Positions 12,448 through 13,557 of a stretch of DNA of 13,557 bases are shown one piece after another (position 1 is the stretch's first letter; every line of letters begins with the position of its first letter). The notes below the pieces were generated by a model that saw nothing but the letters and a program-made list of their open reading frames with translations, was not told the origin of the DNA and made no database searches. A program made the translations under genes and the position numbers. This DNA is from Nitrospirota bacterium (lineage in GTDB: Bacteria > Nitrospirota > Nitrospiria > Nitrospirales > NS-4), in assembly GCA_005877565.1 (NCBI GenBank), contig VBOK01000202.1, positions 1 through 13,557 on the forward strand, in the 5' to 3' direction.

Positions 12448-13557
12448 ATGGGGATGCGGACAAAGCCTGGAGGAATTCTAGCTGTGGGCGCAGCGACTTT
12501 TCTGATGTGCATGCTTGCAGCCAGTATGAATGCTGCTCAGGAAGCGGCACCACCAGCCACACCGGCGGCGGCCGCTCCTAAGATCGATACGGGAGACACG
12601 GCTTGGGTGCTGACTTCCTCCGCGCTGGTGCTGGCGATGACGATGCCGGGCCTGGCCCTCTTCTATGGTGGTCTGGTCCGGAACAAGAACGTGCTGGGCA
12701 CAATCATGCATAGCTTTATCATCCTCTGCCTGGTCAGCGTGATGTGGGTTCTCTGGGGCTACAGTCTGGCATTCGGACCCGACGTGGGGGGCGTCATCGG
12801 AAGCCTCGCATGGTTCGGCCTGAGCGGGGTGGGAGGAGACCCCCATCCCGCGTATGGCTCGACCATCCCCCATCAGGTGTACATGCTGTTCCAATTGATG
12901 TTCGCGGCGATTACCCCCGCACTGGTCACGGGAGCTTTTGCCGAACGGATGCGATTCAGCGCCCTATTGGTGTTTGCCGCTCTGTGGTCGACGTTTATTT
13001 ACTGCCCATTAGCTCATTGGATCTGGGGCGGTGGATGGTTGGCCAAGATGGGCGCGTTAGATTTCGCAGGCGGTGCCGTCGTGCACATTAGCTCCGGATG
13101 GGCAGCGTTGGCCTGCGCCCTGGTGCTGGGCAAACGGAAGGGCTATGGGACGGCCTACCTGGTTCCCCATAACCTGCCTATGACCTTGCTGGGGGCCGGT
13201 CTCCTCTGGTTTGGTTGGTTCGGATTCAACGCCGGGAGTGCGCTAGGCGCGAATGCACTGGCGGCGTCGGCATTCCTGGCCACCAACACAGCCGCGGCTG
13301 CTGGCGCGCTGAGCTGGATGGTGGCGGAATGGCTACACCGTGACAAACCGACCACGTTGGGCGCGGCCAGCGGGGCCATCGCCGGGCTGGCGACGGTAAC
13401 GCCGGCCGCAGGTTTCGTGGGGCTTTTCCCTGCCCTTTTGATCGGGCTGACAGCGGGAGTCGCCTGCTACGCGGCGGTTGTGTGGAAGGGACGATTCGGC
13501 TATGATGATTCGCTCGACGTGGTCGGCATTCACGGAGTGGGCGGCGCCATCGGGATT
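12448..13557 (+). CDS. amtB: Ammonium transporter AmtB (3' end outside window)
   Basis: The frame is open to the right edge, giving 370 residues of an Amt/Mep/Rh-type channel. It starts with a cleavable signal peptide (about residues 1-30) and an Ala/Pro-rich linker. The first transmembrane helix follows, with MTMPGLALFYGGLVRNKNVL. Family marks are AFAERMRF (about 163-170), the conserved HWIWGGGWL (190-198), Asp205 in ALDFAGG, and the twin pore histidines His213 (GGAVVHISSG) and His362 (VVGIHGVGG). All key residues are present, so the transporter should be functional. ATG 12448 has AAGGGGG upstream at normal spacing. Such genes often sit beside glnK, which would be beyond the window. Confidence 0.95.
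   Translation, partial: MGMRTKPGGILAVGAATFLMCMLAASMNAAQEAAPPATPAAAAPKIDTGDTAWVLTSSALVLAMTMPGLALFYGGLVRNKNVLGTIMHSFIILCLVSVMWVLWGYSLAFGPDVGGVIGSLAWFGLSGVGGDPHPAYGSTIPHQVYMLFQLMFAAITPALVTGAFAERMRFSALLVFAALWSTFIYCPLAHWIWGGGWLAKMGALDFAGGAVVHISSGWAALACALVLGKRKGYGTAYLVPHNLPMTLLGAGLLWFGWFGFNAGSALGANALAASAFLATNTAAAAGALSWMVAEWLHRDKPTTLGAASGAIAGLATVTPAAGFVGLFPALLIGLTAGVACYAAVVWKGRFGYDDSLDVVGIHGVGGAIGI

Noticed and set aside
1..13557. CRISPR arrays, tRNA or rRNA genes, insertion sequences
   Set aside because: No regularly spaced repeats, no tRNA-like or rRNA sequence, and no transposase or terminal repeats were recognised.

Overview
All genes I can support lie on the + strand. The window looks like a GC-rich, Gram-negative, diderm chromosome. 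The set of rpoN end, pilMNOPQ, aroC-aroB, two-domain glutamine-dependent nadE and an AmtB with a cleavable leader fits a Nitrospirota (Nitrospira-like) bacterium best. That placement is an inference from remembered family resemblance, not a search.

Layout: (1) 1-466, the C-terminal part of sigma-54 (rpoN). (2) 467-682, a non-coding gap ending in a strong sigma-70-type promoter at 643-670. (3) 740-5970, a tiny MerR-like DNA-binding protein and then the type IV pilus alignment and secretin operon pilM-pilN-pilO-pilP-pilQ, whose genes overlap or nearly touch. pilQ is interrupted by a one-base frameshift at a GGGG run (4626-4629). (4) 5989-8316, the shikimate-pathway genes aroC and aroB; the aroK often found beside pilQ in Proteobacteria is absent here. 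(5) 8412-9539, a GAF-GAF-ANTAR protein, that is, a sensor fused to an RNA-binding antiterminator domain. (6) 9536-9734, a promoter and a roughly 160-nt leader holding two intrinsic terminators, each with a short hairpin that would compete with its 5' arm. (7) 9735-11582, nadE, which reads past its usual end into the next gene. (8) 11473-12330, a predicted outer-membrane beta-barrel protein. (9) 12331-12447, a dyad-rich leader, followed by the start of amtB, which runs off the window.

The most interesting candidate is item 6: an ANTAR protein encoded directly upstream of a leader built like a transcription attenuator in front of glutamine-dependent NAD synthetase. The natural hypothesis is that the GAF-ANTAR protein controls read-through into nadE, and perhaps into the genes beyond it, in response to a signal bound by its GAF domains. 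The terminators and alternative pairings are visible in the sequence; their control by this ANTAR protein is inferred.

Three places look as if a base had been gained or lost: pilQ, the N-terminus of the GAF-ANTAR gene, and the 3' end of nadE. Either this assembly carries indel errors or several genes here are truly altered. Raw-read checking should come before any claim about loss of pilus function.
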